From a virus, in IMG/VR virus record IMGVR_UViG_3300019487_000018, positions 1 through 64,000 of that record: 64,000 nt of DNA. One strand, written 5' to 3'. Positions 16,846 to 25,073 of this stretch are shown piece by piece; the stretch's first letter is position 1, and every line of letters starts with the position of its first letter. Made by a program: the position numbers and the translations under genes. A model generated the notes under the pieces. It ran no database searches and was not told the DNA's origin. It worked only from the letters and a program-made list of their open reading frames with translations.

Positions 16846-17151
16846 ATGAAACTCTCCCCCCAAGACCTAGCCTACATTCTCAACGTCGTCCAGACGGCCG
16901 CACTGGTTAAGATCGACAAGATCATTATCGAACCAGGCAAGATTCGCGGTGCAGATGAAGATCGTTCCATTGTAATGTTCCAAACTGACAACGTTCCAGC
17001 ATTTGAGTTCGGTTCAATCGGCTTAAACCGCATCGATGTGTTACAATCTCGATACGATATCGCTAAGAGCTGTGATAATGTTGAGGTAGAAGTGATTCCG
17101 GCTGGTGATTTTGCACTCGCATTAGTTTTCAAAGGCAAGGAGTCAAGTTAG
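16846..17151 (+). CDS. gp45: sliding clamp (gp45-like), N-terminal half ending at a premature stop
   Basis: Start at ATG 16846 with AAAGGAG upstream. The 101 residues begin MKLSPQDLAYILN, comparable to MKLSKDTTALLKN of T4 gp45, and form one clamp-like domain ending VFKGKESS. The TAG at 17149 interrupts the gene. The remainder of the clamp continues in the -1 frame from about 17145 (VKLDYRAANPATLHD). Joined, the product would be near the 228 residues of T4 gp45. Either a frameshift signal, a one-base deletion or assembly error, or a true split explains this. An AAGGAG (17137-17142) lies just before the stop. Confidence 0.7.
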   Translation: MKLSPQDLAYILNVVQTAALVKIDKIIIEPGKIRGADEDRSIVMFQTDNVPAFEFGSIGLNRIDVLQSRYDIAKSCDNVEVEVIPAGDFALALVFKGKESS

Positions 17152-17201
17152 ATTACCGAGCCGCAAATCCAGCAACACTACACGACTCTACTCCCAAGCA
17201 A

Positions 17202-17558
17202 ATGAACGATCCCGCCAAGTACCGTATCCAAATGTCAGCGGACGCAGTATTGAAAATGGTTCGTGGAGCTTCGGCCATGAAGACCGACGACGTTCAATTT
17301 GTTAGCGACGGCAATGGAGTGGTGTTCAATATGGAAGATGTTGTGAACCGTGACATGTTCACATGTGAGTTTGCACAAAAGACAGATGTAGCGAGCCTCG
17401 ATGGTTCCCCCATCAAATTCTCGTATACATACCCGATCAAGAACCTCTTGGTTCTGTTGAAGCAGAACCCGGAAGGATACATTTATCTGACAGAACGAAA
17501 AGGGATTCTAAAGGTTGTTGTCAACCAACTCGATCTGTACATCCCACCAAGGACATAA
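17202..17558 (+). CDS. gp45: sliding clamp (gp45-like), C-terminal half in the -1 frame
   Basis: The first ATG of this frame is at 17202, but it lacks a Shine-Dalgarno and clamp-like sequence extends back to about 17145. The segment MNDPAKYRIQMSADAVLKMV followed by AMKTDDVQFV and NGVVFNMEDV matches the second domain order of gp45 (PFPVASAVTEIKAEDLQQLL, then DTIAITVKEGKIVI). It ends DLYIPPRT, perhaps a clamp surface tail. The sliding clamp tethers polymerase and, in T4, also activates late transcription with gp55. See the N-terminal half for the interruption. Confidence 0.7.
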   Translation: MNDPAKYRIQMSADAVLKMVRGASAMKTDDVQFVSDGNGVVFNMEDVVNRDMFTCEFAQKTDVASLDGSPIKFSYTYPIKNLLVLLKQNPEGYIYLTERKGILKVVVNQLDLYIPPRT

Positions 17559-17559
17559 T

Positions 17560-18021
17560 ATGTGGCCACTTAAAAAGCCAAGCCGACCAACGATTGAAGA
17601 GCAACTTGCGACTATTGGCAATCGCCTCGACGCTCAAGACGCGGAAAAACAACGATTGGAACGCGAGAAGGAAACACTTGAGCGAAAGAATAAGGAACTG
17701 TTGCAATCAATTGAAGAACTACGAGCAACGGTTACGCTCTTGGCAGAAGAAACAAACAAACGCAAAGCTCGTTATGAAGCAAAAGAACCGTGGATCGAGA
17801 TTGCAAGTGATGGGTTTGATGAAGTCAAGGGAATTGCACTTGGCCTAGATTGGAACGATGCAATGATCCAGTACCTGAAAGACAATGGTATCACTGGGTC
17901 AAGTGACGAGGACGTGATGCGTAAGTACATTGCATTCCTGTACGAAGACCTAGTAGGAAAACTTGAAGCAGCCGTCACGGAACAATCAAGCTCTAAAGGC
18001 AAGATTGCAGATTTCGAATGA
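17560..18021 (+). CDS. coiled-coil hypothetical protein (153 aa)
   Basis: ATG at 17560, one base after the clamp stop, with AAGGA upstream. A long charged coiled coil (about residues 10-75) precedes a globular part containing PWIEIASDGFDEVKGIALGLDWNDAMIQYL. I do not recognise it. The position between clamp and exonuclease suggests a replication-associated role, as inference only. Its stop overlaps the exonuclease start. Confidence 0.65.
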   Translation: MWPLKKPSRPTIEEQLATIGNRLDAQDAEKQRLEREKETLERKNKELLQSIEELRATVTLLAEETNKRKARYEAKEPWIEIASDGFDEVKGIALGLDWNDAMIQYLKDNGITGSSDEDVMRKYIAFLYEDLVGKLEAAVTEQSSSKGKIADFE

Positions 18022-18929
18022 TGAAATATCTTGTGTTTGACATCTCGAACATGCTGTATCGGACGTTCTTCGCCCACAAAGACCAATCAGATACAACAAT
18101 CGCTGGTCTTGCAACACACTCTGCATTGATGACACTCAACAAGTACTTCCGACAGTACAAGCCGGATCGTGTCGTTATGGCGTTTGATCACTCAAGCTGG
18201 CGGAAAGATTACACAGCAAGTGAATTGTGCATTTCTCAGAAACCGTATAAGGGCAATCGGCGCAAGGACATGTCGCCTGCTCAGCAGGCAAAATACGAGC
18301 GGTTCTGCGGCCACCTGAAAGAGTTTGAGTCATTGATTACAAACCACTCAACGATCATTTCTCTCGCTGGTGAGAAACTCGAAGCCGACGACCTGATTGC
18401 AGGATTTTGTGAAGCACACCAGAACGATGATATCACACTAATCAGTAGTGATAGTGACATGCTTCAACTCCTACGCTTCCAGAATGTTAAGATCGTTTCA
18501 CCGGCAACAGACAAGGAAGTAACGTTGGAAGAATATAACCACGATCCGAAGTACTATCTGTTTGTCAAGTGCATGCGTGGTGATTCAACTGACTACATTC
18601 AATCTGCACTGCCACGGGTTCAATCAAAGCGACTCGAAAAGGCGTACAAGGATCCTTTCGAGCGGGTTCAGCTGATGCAAGAGTTCTGGATCGACCCGAA
18701 AACAAAGACAGAGTTTAAGGTGCAGGATCTCTACGAAGAAAACATCATGCTAATCGATTTAACACAGCAACCCGATCCAGTTCGCCGCCGAATTTTTGCT
18801 GTTGTTGACGAAGCTGTGAAGAAAGAGCGAAAGTATTCGCACTTCCATCTGATGCGATACTTGGGTAAGTATGAGCTTGAAGTGATTGCAAAACAGTTGG
18901 ATACCTTTCTACCACTGTTGAGCCAATGA
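18018..18929 (+). CDS. rnh: 5'-3' exonuclease / RNase H (FEN-1 family, T4 Rnh-like)
   Basis: 303 residues, matching T4 RNase H length. Acidic metal ligands are visible: D8 in YLVFDISNMLYR, D57 in VVMAFDHSS, L-E122-A-D124-D125 and SSD145-S-D147. A helical-arch segment (KPYKGNRRKDMSPAQQ) lies between. The enzyme removes RNA primers and flaps during lagging-strand synthesis. It overlaps both neighbours by 4 nt in the polymerase-clamp operon. Confidence 0.92.
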   Translation: MMKYLVFDISNMLYRTFFAHKDQSDTTIAGLATHSALMTLNKYFRQYKPDRVVMAFDHSSWRKDYTASELCISQKPYKGNRRKDMSPAQQAKYERFCGHLKEFESLITNHSTIISLAGEKLEADDLIAGFCEAHQNDDITLISSDSDMLQLLRFQNVKIVSPATDKEVTLEEYNHDPKYYLFVKCMRGDSTDYIQSALPRVQSKRLEKAYKDPFERVQLMQEFWIDPKTKTEFKVQDLYEENIMLIDLTQQPDPVRRRIFAVVDEAVKKERKYSHFHLMRYLGKYELEVIAKQLDTFLPLLSQ

Positions 18930-19447
18930 GAGTTTTCGTTTATCGCAATCTAAATCGTCCAAATGCTTGTTGGTATTCAATCAAGGCACTTGAAGGACCT
19001 TACAAAGGCTGGGTCGTCGGATATGCACAGGAGTTATTGCTCTGTGATGTTAGATTCCGGGTGTCCGAGGCAGGCAGACAGCGTGTTCTTTCACAGCGAC
19101 GACGCAACGTTCATGCTGGAATTGTTGGTAACGTTGTTCGTGTAGGTTCGGAATACGAAAAACGTTACGTGTACGATGATCACCTTTGTAACACGACGTT
19201 CGATTTTGACTGGAAAACATTTCACAAGCAATATGGTGTACCAGTGACATATAATCCATACCGCATGGGTTCGTTTGTGGAACGAAAGACCAACAATCCA
19301 GTTTACGAAGCAAATTACGCTAGCCTGATTGGTTCCGACGTTCGATGTTTCAACGTCGAGTACGTTGCCGAACCAAGCCTACTCGCCCCAATGTTCTCGT
19401 TACGACTCTCTGTGCCCGTTGTACAATCCTTCGAAGTCCGCAGTTAA
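18926..19447 (+). CDS. conserved phage/bacterial hypothetical protein (173 aa)
   Basis: Overlaps the exonuclease by 4 nt. The core VRFRVSEAGRQRVLSQRRRNVHAGIVG is a pattern I associate with a conserved but uncharacterised phage family. It is basic and soluble, with no catalytic motif I can name. It ends 9 nt before the end of the convergent membrane-protein gene, and no terminator is visible between them. Confidence 0.7.
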   Translation: MRVFVYRNLNRPNACWYSIKALEGPYKGWVVGYAQELLLCDVRFRVSEAGRQRVLSQRRRNVHAGIVGNVVRVGSEYEKRYVYDDHLCNTTFDFDWKTFHKQYGVPVTYNPYRMGSFVERKTNNPVYEANYASLIGSDVRCFNVEYVAEPSLLAPMFSLRLSVPVVQSFEVRS

Positions 19448-19456
19448 CGCACCTTG

Positions 19457-19948
19457 TCATTTCTTCGCCTCCGGTGGTAGTGCAGCATCAAGATCTGCCT
19501 CATCCACACCAACCGTTGGTGGAGTAGGACGCAATGGCCTCTGAACTGACTGAAGTCGTTGATAGCCAGTTGGCTCATAGCCTCCATTTCCGTTACCGTT
19601 TCCATTGTTGCTGTTGAAACCACCGTAACGCGCGGAGACAAACTTGCTCCAAGCTTCAATTGCACCTACATATGCCAAGTAGATCATCAGATAATCCGGC
19701 GTCATCTTTTCCTGCAATGTCAGTTTGACAATCAGCCACGTACCAACGATCCCGCCAATCAGTTGTAGTAACTTCGTCAAACTAACAAAGTTCGTTCCTT
19801 TCATCGTGATCAGGTCGGTCCAGACTAGATTCTTTTGGCGATTCGCTTTGTAGAGCAAGTAGAAGAAAAACAAGCCCAAAAACAGAATGAACGCCCCGTA
19901 CATATCGAGGTTGATTACTGGTAGCATGTCAACGACTTTTTCTAACAT
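19457..19948 (-). CDS. small membrane protein with three predicted TM helices, candidate holin
   Basis: Start at ATG 19948 (MLEKVVDMLPV) with AAGGAG 8 nt upstream and a late box 23 nt away. Hydrophobic segments are near residues 14-34 (YGAFILFLGLFFFYLLY), 60-78 (LLQLIGGIVGTWLIVKLTL) and 85-100. The tail has an Asn/Gly repeat (NSNNGNGNGNGG) and is Pro-rich, ending in a mixed charged segment. Late timing and topology suit a holin, but no lysis gene is adjacent and the tail is long, so the call is tentative. Confidence 0.6.
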   Translation of the reverse strand: MLEKVVDMLPVINLDMYGAFILFLGLFFFYLLYKANRQKNLVWTDLITMKGTNFVSLTKLLQLIGGIVGTWLIVKLTLQEKMTPDYLMIYLAYVGAIEAWSKFVSARYGGFNSNNGNGNGNGGYEPTGYQRLQSVQRPLRPTPPTVGVDEADLDAALPPEAKK

Positions 19949-19971
19949 TTGGGGTCTCCTTATGATGTGCA

Positions 19972-19979
19972 TATTTAGG
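19972..19979 (-). promoter_or_regulatory. late promoter -10 box CCTAAATA
   Basis: 23 nt before the ATG at 19948. Confidence 0.65.
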
Positions 19980-20013
19980 GTGTGTCGTGGGGTGTTCCTA
20001 TTGGAGAAAAATA

Positions 20014-20021
20014 CCTAAATA
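20014..20021 (+). promoter_or_regulatory. late promoter -10 box CCTAAATA
   Basis: 62 nt before the PAAR gene ATG. It is divergent from the box at 19972-19979. Confidence 0.55.
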
Positions 20022-20083
20022 CTCATGGAAAGACATAGAGTGGTATACAGGGCATTATCGACTATGTGTAAAGGAGCGTATTC

Positions 20084-20374
20084 ATGCCACCAGTTGTACG
20101 TTTAGGTGATGTCTGCACGGGTCATGGTTGTTGGCCACCACGTCCAAATGACCAAGGATCGCCCAATGTGTTTGCAAATGGAATTCCAGCCCACCGGCTG
20201 GGTGATCACTGGTCAACACACTGCTGTCCAAGCCTTCCGGAATGTCATGACAGTAACCTCGCAGGAGGAAGTCCAAACGTGTTCGTAAACGGAATTCCAT
20301 GGGGTCGTATTGGTGATGCAGTAGCATGTGGATCCGCATGTGCCCAGGGTAGTCCAAACGTGTTTGCAAACTGA
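20084..20374 (+). CDS. PAAR-domain spike tip protein
   Basis: 96 residues. Three copies of GSPNVF[AV]N, two of them extended to GIP, alternate with His/Cys-rich turns (CTGHGCWPP, WSTHCCPSLPECH, CGSACAQ), the layout of PAAR proteins. These form a zinc- or iron-capped cone on the end of contractile-tail spikes (T4 gp5.4) and sharpen the gp5 spike for membrane piercing. AAGGAG lies upstream. The protein pairs functionally with the gp5-like spike gene at 40969-42396. Confidence 0.9.
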   Translation: MPPVVRLGDVCTGHGCWPPRPNDQGSPNVFANGIPAHRLGDHWSTHCCPSLPECHDSNLAGGSPNVFVNGIPWGRIGDAVACGSACAQGSPNVFAN

Positions 20375-20382
20375 GATAGTTT

Positions 20383-21768
20383 ATGCCAGCAACTCCGATT
20401 CAAATTACTGCATTCCAAGAACTGTCCCGTGGCGGAGGTTTCTTTAACCCTATCGGTGGTTTCTACAATCCGCCAACGAATCCCGGCGTTCTTGCACCAC
20501 TGTTAAGCACAGCACTGTTCACGTTTTTTGACACGATTCTATCACAAATTACCGCAGCTTCACCGTTTCTAAGCAGTCCTGCACCATGTCCAAATCCATT
20601 CCCCCCTCCGACTTGCGCCACAGTAACGGCATATCCTTCGGTGTTGGCAGGACAGCTTCAGGCAGCGATGCCAGAATACTATAACGCTTGGTATTCGATC
20701 AAAGGACGCCAAGAATCACCGAAAGAAGACCCATTATTTGCGCTTACAAAAATCCCAGGTGTGTCATCTGGATCAACAGCTGGTAGTCTTATGGAACATA
20801 GCGACAAATACTTTGGCCATCGACGTACGCCACTCCCAGGATTTTCAACCGGTGCGTGTAATTACTACAAGACGGGGTTACCACCTCTTCTTGTAAAAAT
20901 CGCCAGCGCTCGTAGCGTTGACGATCGTCTCGGCCCGGAAGGACTCGATCAGACCGCATATCCTGCTTCACAAACGTTCTCAATAGTTGGTGTCGTGCCA
21001 GGCGCTGGCGGCAGCTGGTCTGTTGCCGGCGATCAAACAGCGATCTTTTCAGAAGGAGCAACTTTTGCAGTTACGGGTAATACCGGTGGCGGCAACGATG
21101 CGTACACGGTTCTCACGTCGGTGTTTATGCTTGGTGTCACTGTGATTAGTGTCATTGCATCACAGACAATTCCAGCACCATCAACACCAAATGGAACAAT
21201 TGGAGCTGTGTTTGCAAAGGGATACTTCGCAGTAACTTTTCCGCTTGTTGATATCGCACCATTCAAGAATGCCTCCATAACAAAGCTATCTGGCAACAGT
21301 TGGTATGATGAAATGATCGGTATGATCACAGGTGCGGTTGATGAAGAGATTGACACGATCATCAACTACTACACTAATCTTGGACTGACACCTGCAGGTG
21401 CGACGTTTCTAGCCACGCTTGCTATAGAACAAGCAAACATTCTCACTGAACTAGCAACAATCGTCAGCTTCGCTACGTTCACAACTGCAACGGCCACGAT
21501 TACAACTTTCGTTGCAAACATCGCTGCTGCCTATACGACAGTTATAGCAGCTTTGCCACCTCCTGTCACGGAAAGGCAGCGAATTGATGCACAAATCGTG
21601 CAAGAAAACCTCCGCTACTATGGACAGCAGTTTGTTATCCTGAACCAGGGGTCCGTCGCAGCAGGCTTCTACCAATACAAGAACGATCCTGTTGCATATC
21701 AAGTGCTGTCTGACTGCTCTAGTCCAGCAATGCTAGCGGCTTTGAACGAAGTTATTGTGTTCCCCTAA
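20383..21768 (+). CDS. virion structural protein with one beta-rich NTGGGN module (461 aa)
   Basis: It begins 8 nt after PAAR with only a weak ribosome site. The N-terminal 160 residues are Pro/Phe-rich. Residues about 197-280 hold a module (GSWSVAGDQTAIF, then TFAVTGNTGGGN, then AYTVLTS, then IPAPSTPNGTI) that recurs in two minus-strand tail genes. The C-terminal 180 residues are helical and Ala/Thr-rich. Its neighbourhood and shared module point to the baseplate or tail tip. No specific T4 counterpart recognised. Confidence 0.75.
   Translation: MPATPIQITAFQELSRGGGFFNPIGGFYNPPTNPGVLAPLLSTALFTFFDTILSQITAASPFLSSPAPCPNPFPPPTCATVTAYPSVLAGQLQAAMPEYYNAWYSIKGRQESPKEDPLFALTKIPGVSSGSTAGSLMEHSDKYFGHRRTPLPGFSTGACNYYKTGLPPLLVKIASARSVDDRLGPEGLDQTAYPASQTFSIVGVVPGAGGSWSVAGDQTAIFSEGATFAVTGNTGGGNDAYTVLTSVFMLGVTVISVIASQTIPAPSTPNGTIGAVFAKGYFAVTFPLVDIAPFKNASITKLSGNSWYDEMIGMITGAVDEEIDTIINYYTNLGLTPAGATFLATLAIEQANILTELATIVSFATFTTATATITTFVANIAAAYTTVIAALPPPVTERQRIDAQIVQENLRYYGQQFVILNQGSVAAGFYQYKNDPVAYQVLSDCSSPAMLAALNEVIVFP
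20980..21220 (+). repeat. beta-rich NTGGGN module, copy in the 461-aa protein
   Basis: One of six divergent protein-level copies. Shared pattern: W-x-[VI]-x-G-[DNY], about 10 residues, F-x-[VI], about 3 residues, N-[TV]-G-[GT]-G-[ND], Y-[TR]-V, later I-P and G-T-I. The others lie at about 24130-24400, 24610-24820, 30860-31080, 34450-34690 and 36060-36270 on the minus strand. Confidence 0.7.
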
Positions 21769-21801
21769 ACCCTTTTGATTGGTTACAGTGTGTTTTCATT
21801 G

Positions 21802-21809
21802 CGTAAATA
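21802..21809 (+). promoter_or_regulatory. late promoter -10 box CGTAAATA
   Basis: 31 nt before the ATG at 21841. Confidence 0.65.
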
Positions 21810-21840
21810 ACCACGTTGTAGCAACAAAAGGAGAAAAACT

Positions 21841-22212
21841 ATGAGAGTTGTCAAGTCCGCAAACCACGCTCACGTCGAATGGATTGAGCTGTACAATGAT
21901 GGCGTTCTGCACGAGTGCTGCGTCCTCAAAACAGATCCACAAGGCAACAAGCTGTTGTTCCCGACCAACCACCTCGACGACATCGATCGTAAGCGTCTCG
22001 CTGGTATCCTTCTCGACCGCAATGCTCGAAACTTCGAGCTGTGGGACTTGATGGCTCAGAAGACCCTTGGTAATGGTATGAATGCACTTCAGTACTTCCA
22101 CCAGTACGTGAAGATTCTCACGCCACAGGGCAAGATGATCGATCCGAAGTCTGGTCAGATTGGTGTCCCAGCAGGCACGGTGAAGCTCGACGACGGCCAA
22201 CCGGCTGCGTAA
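21841..22212 (+). CDS. probable abundant late protein of unknown function (123 aa)
   Basis: AAAAGGAG and its own late box precede the ATG, and a strong terminator follows, so it is a single-gene late unit. Codon use is strongly biased to C-ending codons (CTC, GAC, ATC, AAC), as in the scaffold and capsid genes and unlike its neighbours. This suggests high expression. The sequence (HVEWIELYNDG, HLDDIDRKRLAGILLDRN, NALQYFHQYVKILTP) gives no known domain. Probably a small virion protein, by inference. Confidence 0.7.
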   Translation: MRVVKSANHAHVEWIELYNDGVLHECCVLKTDPQGNKLLFPTNHLDDIDRKRLAGILLDRNARNFELWDLMAQKTLGNGMNALQYFHQYVKILTPQGKMIDPKSGQIGVPAGTVKLDDGQPAA

Positions 22213-22230
22213 GTCAAACTGTAAGAAACG

Positions 22231-22258
22231 AAAAGAGCCCTCTTAGAGGGCTCTTTTC
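22231..22258 (+). terminator. bidirectional intrinsic terminator
   Basis: AAAAGAGCCCTC-TTAG-AGGGCTCTTTT: a perfect stem with T-run on either strand, between convergent genes ending at 22212 and 22259. Confidence 0.85.
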
Positions 22259-23470
22259 TTATGCAGTGATCAGAGGTGTACGTGCGACAGAGATTGTCAG
22301 AGTGTAGGTGATCGTCAACACACGGTTCCGTGATTTGAGAACTGGTGAGAAGATCAAGTGAGCAAGAAGACGTTCACGCTCTGTTGTTGGTGCTACAGGA
22401 TTGTTCTGAACGCCAGCAGCCTTACCAGCAACAGACGTTTGAGCTGTTGCACCTGACGGCGGATTCAATGCAGCTAGGAATGCGACTGCCGCACTAATCA
22501 AAATGCTCGAAGTTGCTCCAGCGGTTGGACTCTCAAATTTCAAGAAGCCAAACGTTTCTGCACCAGCAATAGTTGGGAATGTGCCGCCTGTATTATCAGT
22601 GATCGAAATTGTTGCACTACCCATCGGATTTACGCCCGACATGCCCCACAAAACGTCGCCTGTGTTGATTGCTTCACACAGATCGCCATAAAGGATTTCA
22701 CCACCAGAACCGCTACCACCGCCGGCTGGTGTCGTAAAGGACACAGGGATCGGAATTCCACCGTCAATTGAAATGCTGAATGAATAAGCCGTACCTGGCA
22801 GCAGTCCGCTGTCCTCTTCAGAGTTGCGTGTGCCAACGTCAAGGTATTGATAACCGCTTGTTGCGATTGCAGGGGCTCCAGCGGTATACAAACCGATTTC
22901 GTCAAACACAAAGTCTGTTTCTGTGTCGTCCGTTGGAGGAGATGAATCTGTTGCTTGCTGTGAGAGCGGCTCGTCTTGATTTAGAACGCATGTAATTACG
23001 ACTTCAGATGTCAGACCAAGCTCATTGCTGCGAACACCTGGACCAGAAACGTGCGGCACAGAAGGAGGATCACTTGCAGGCACTGCACCACCACCTGGAC
23101 GATCGCCCGTATTGAGGTCAGCGGATCCTGGGTCGGTACCAAGTAACGGATTCAGTGTGACCTGACCAGCGTCGATAATTTCAGAATACGTTTCATTGTA
23201 GATACGGCTATCCCATGTTGCAAGATCAGGTGGTTGGCCATCGTTTGGTGTCTTGTAAGTAATCGTGAATGCTGCATCAACAATCGTACCGCCGTTACCG
23301 AATGCCATACGGTAAATGTAGTAGTTGTGCTCATTTGACAGCGCACGGGCAAAGACACGTGCGAGGTTTTGTGGATGAACAGCGTTTGGCTTGGTCTCTA
23401 GCAACACATTACCAAGATCATCCACGATCTTTGCACGACCTTTAACTTCGACTGGCAGAAACGTACGCAT
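22259..23470 (-). CDS. tail/baseplate structural protein (403 aa)
   Basis: The last gene of the minus-strand tail cassette, with GGAGA and a late box upstream. The N-terminus MRTFLPVEVKGRAKIVDDLG and HPQNLARVFARALSNEHNYYIYRMAFGNGG resembles phage baseplate or fibre-attachment proteins. A disordered Pro/Gly/Ser-rich centre (about 115-165) is followed by beta-rich sequence with ISITDNTGGTF. The C-terminus again is strand-rich. I cannot assign a T4 number. Confidence 0.75.
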   Translation of the reverse strand: MRTFLPVEVKGRAKIVDDLGNVLLETKPNAVHPQNLARVFARALSNEHNYYIYRMAFGNGGTIVDAAFTITYKTPNDGQPPDLATWDSRIYNETYSEIIDAGQVTLNPLLGTDPGSADLNTGDRPGGGAVPASDPPSVPHVSGPGVRSNELGLTSEVVITCVLNQDEPLSQQATDSSPPTDDTETDFVFDEIGLYTAGAPAIATSGYQYLDVGTRNSEEDSGLLPGTAYSFSISIDGGIPIPVSFTTPAGGGSGSGGEILYGDLCEAINTGDVLWGMSGVNPMGSATISITDNTGGTFPTIAGAETFGFLKFESPTAGATSSILISAAVAFLAALNPPSGATAQTSVAGKAAGVQNNPVAPTTERERLLAHLIFSPVLKSRNRVLTITYTLTISVARTPLITA

Positions 23471-23491
23471 TGATTATCTCCTGATTTCAGA

Positions 23492-23499
23492 TATTTATC
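23492..23499 (-). promoter_or_regulatory. late promoter -10 box GATAAATA
   Basis: 21 nt before the ATG at 23470. Confidence 0.7.
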
Positions 23500-23719
23500 A
23501 GTCCATCCTCTTGACGCTGGTCGTCAGTTGTTTGATCATATTGTTGAACGCAACTGGCTCGACGCGAGCATCGCCCAAATCGTAAGATTGGATGAGATCC
23601 TGATCTACGTTCGCAAAGACAAACGTACCTTTTTGCCCCTGTTTCTCGATTTTTGTCATTTGACAACCGCTTATCTTCAGAAATGCTGCTAAAACGATAT
23701 CGCTAGTTTTATACTCCAC
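23498..23719 (-). CDS. DUF5659-like small protein (73 aa), GTG start
   Basis: The start codon is GTG at 23719 with AAGGAG upstream and its own late box. The sequence begins MEYKTSDIVLAAFLKISGC and continues KGTFVFANVD, the pattern of DUF5659 phage proteins. Function unknown. The stop lies at the next gene's late box. Confidence 0.7.
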   Translation of the reverse strand: MEYKTSDIVLAAFLKISGCQMTKIEKQGQKGTFVFANVDQDLIQSYDLGDARVEPVAFNNMIKQLTTSVKRMD

Positions 23720-23737
23720 TCTGCGTCTCCTTTGCTG

Positions 23738-23745
23738 TATTTATC
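23738..23745 (-). promoter_or_regulatory. late promoter -10 box GATAAATA
   Basis: 18 nt before the GTG at 23719, overlapping no coding sequence. Confidence 0.7.
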
Positions 23746-23747
23746 GC

Positions 23748-25073
23748 TTAGATCGTACGTCCATAAACGTGAACCAGTGTAGAAAGATCCTCATCCATTC
23801 CACCAATGTCCATGTAGAGAGCATCCAAACCAGACGGGAGAATCAAAATACCGGTAGTTGGTGCAGTTGCAGGAAATGGTGAATCTCCCGTTCCAAACGG
23901 ACCATCACCGTATCCCATCGTACCGAAACCATGCGGTTCATTCTCTAGGACTGCTGCTGAGATGTCATCAGCAAAGTCCCCAAGTGTAAAGTCAAAGCGA
24001 ATTGATTCAGCAACAAATGTGTCTGTATGCAAATCGCCCGCCTGGAGCAATCGACAGTACGGTGGCTCGTCATAGCCTTCCACGTGGAGATACATACGGC
24101 CATCATAGGTATTTGCTAGAGGTTTTGTTGCTGGGACAGCTTCTTTGACAAATACGATCGTGTTGCCAAGTTCAATTGTGCCAGTTGCAGTTGCATCGAC
24201 AGGAATTGTGCCTGCAACAGTGATCACTGTGTCCCCGTCAACAACTACTGCTGATACAACGGTATACACACCATTTCCCGTACCAGTATTGCCCGTTACG
24301 GTGAATGTGGAACCGACTTGGAAACCAACAGTCATGTAGCCAGGAACGGTCCAAGCGCCACCAAGTCCGGTTGTTACTTCAATTATTGCAAGCTCATCGT
24401 ACGTCTCATGGATGATGTAACCACCATTGTTTCGTCCCAAATACGTGTTGTCAACCGAGATGAACACACCTTCAAAGTACTTCTCCGTTTTCTCACCAGA
24501 GACCAAGAATGCATTTGAGTCAGCGCTGCTGTTCAGAATAAAGTCCTTCGTCAAGTCAAATACGTACGCAATACCGTGCGGTGTTGCAGTGGAAATGATT
24601 GATGTCAGCCAAAAGAGCGGTGGCGTTGATGCTGTTGTGTCAATCGTGATAACCGTATTTGTCCCGTTGAACAATGACGAAGCAACACGATACCACCCAC
24701 TACCGCCTCCAACGTTTCGACCGACAACAAAGAGTGTGCCAGGTGTGAAGCTCAACGTGCGATCTCCGGCAACTGTCCAAGAACCAGCTCCCGTCACAAC
24801 ACCTTTGATCATGAAAGCTGTGTGTGCAAATCCAGCAGGAGCATCCCAAATGATGCCAAATCCACAATCATATACAACATCAGGTTGAGGACGACTGAAC
24901 ACCATGTCCCATGCCCAACGCTCACAAACTGTTGCGTTAATTTCTTCCGTCCACACGTATTCAATCAACACCTCGAGAATCTTCGTATGATACGGTTTGA
25001 CGGTTGAAACATAATCAACAAAACCACCAGTTGGGTCCGTTCGGAAAAGTGCGTCAATTAACCGGCTTGCCAT
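23748..25073 (-). CDS. tail structural protein with two beta-rich NTGGGN modules (441 aa)
   Basis: Its ATG overlaps the upstream stop (TAATG). The N-terminus GGFVDYVSTVKPYHTKILEVLIEY is a signature I associate with phage tail proteins next to very large structural proteins. Two modules (about residues 85-155 and 225-315) match those in the PAAR-linked 461-aa protein and in the 3.5-kb-residue protein. The C-terminal half ends with a Gly/Pro-rich segment (GYGDGPFGTGDSPFP). It probably forms part of the baseplate periphery or fibre network. Confidence 0.75.
   Translation of the reverse strand: MASRLIDALFRTDPTGGFVDYVSTVKPYHTKILEVLIEYVWTEEINATVCERWAWDMVFSRPQPDVVYDCGFGIIWDAPAGFAHTAFMIKGVVTGAGSWTVAGDRTLSFTPGTLFVVGRNVGGGSGWYRVASSLFNGTNTVITIDTTASTPPLFWLTSIISTATPHGIAYVFDLTKDFILNSSADSNAFLVSGEKTEKYFEGVFISVDNTYLGRNNGGYIIHETYDELAIIEVTTGLGGAWTVPGYMTVGFQVGSTFTVTGNTGTGNGVYTVVSAVVVDGDTVITVAGTIPVDATATGTIELGNTIVFVKEAVPATKPLANTYDGRMYLHVEGYDEPPYCRLLQAGDLHTDTFVAESIRFDFTLGDFADDISAAVLENEPHGFGTMGYGDGPFGTGDSPFPATAPTTGILILPSGLDALYMDIGGMDEDLSTLVHVYGRTI
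24130..24400 (-). repeat. beta-rich NTGGGN module, copy 2 of the 441-aa protein
   Basis: Reads GAWTVPGYMTVGF, STFTVTGNTGTGN, VYTVVS and IPVDATATGTI. It is among the best-conserved copies. Confidence 0.7.
24610..24820 (-). repeat. beta-rich NTGGGN module, copy 1 of the 441-aa protein
   Basis: Reads GSWTVAGDRTLSF, LFVVGRNVGGGS and WYRVASS. Confidence 0.65.
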
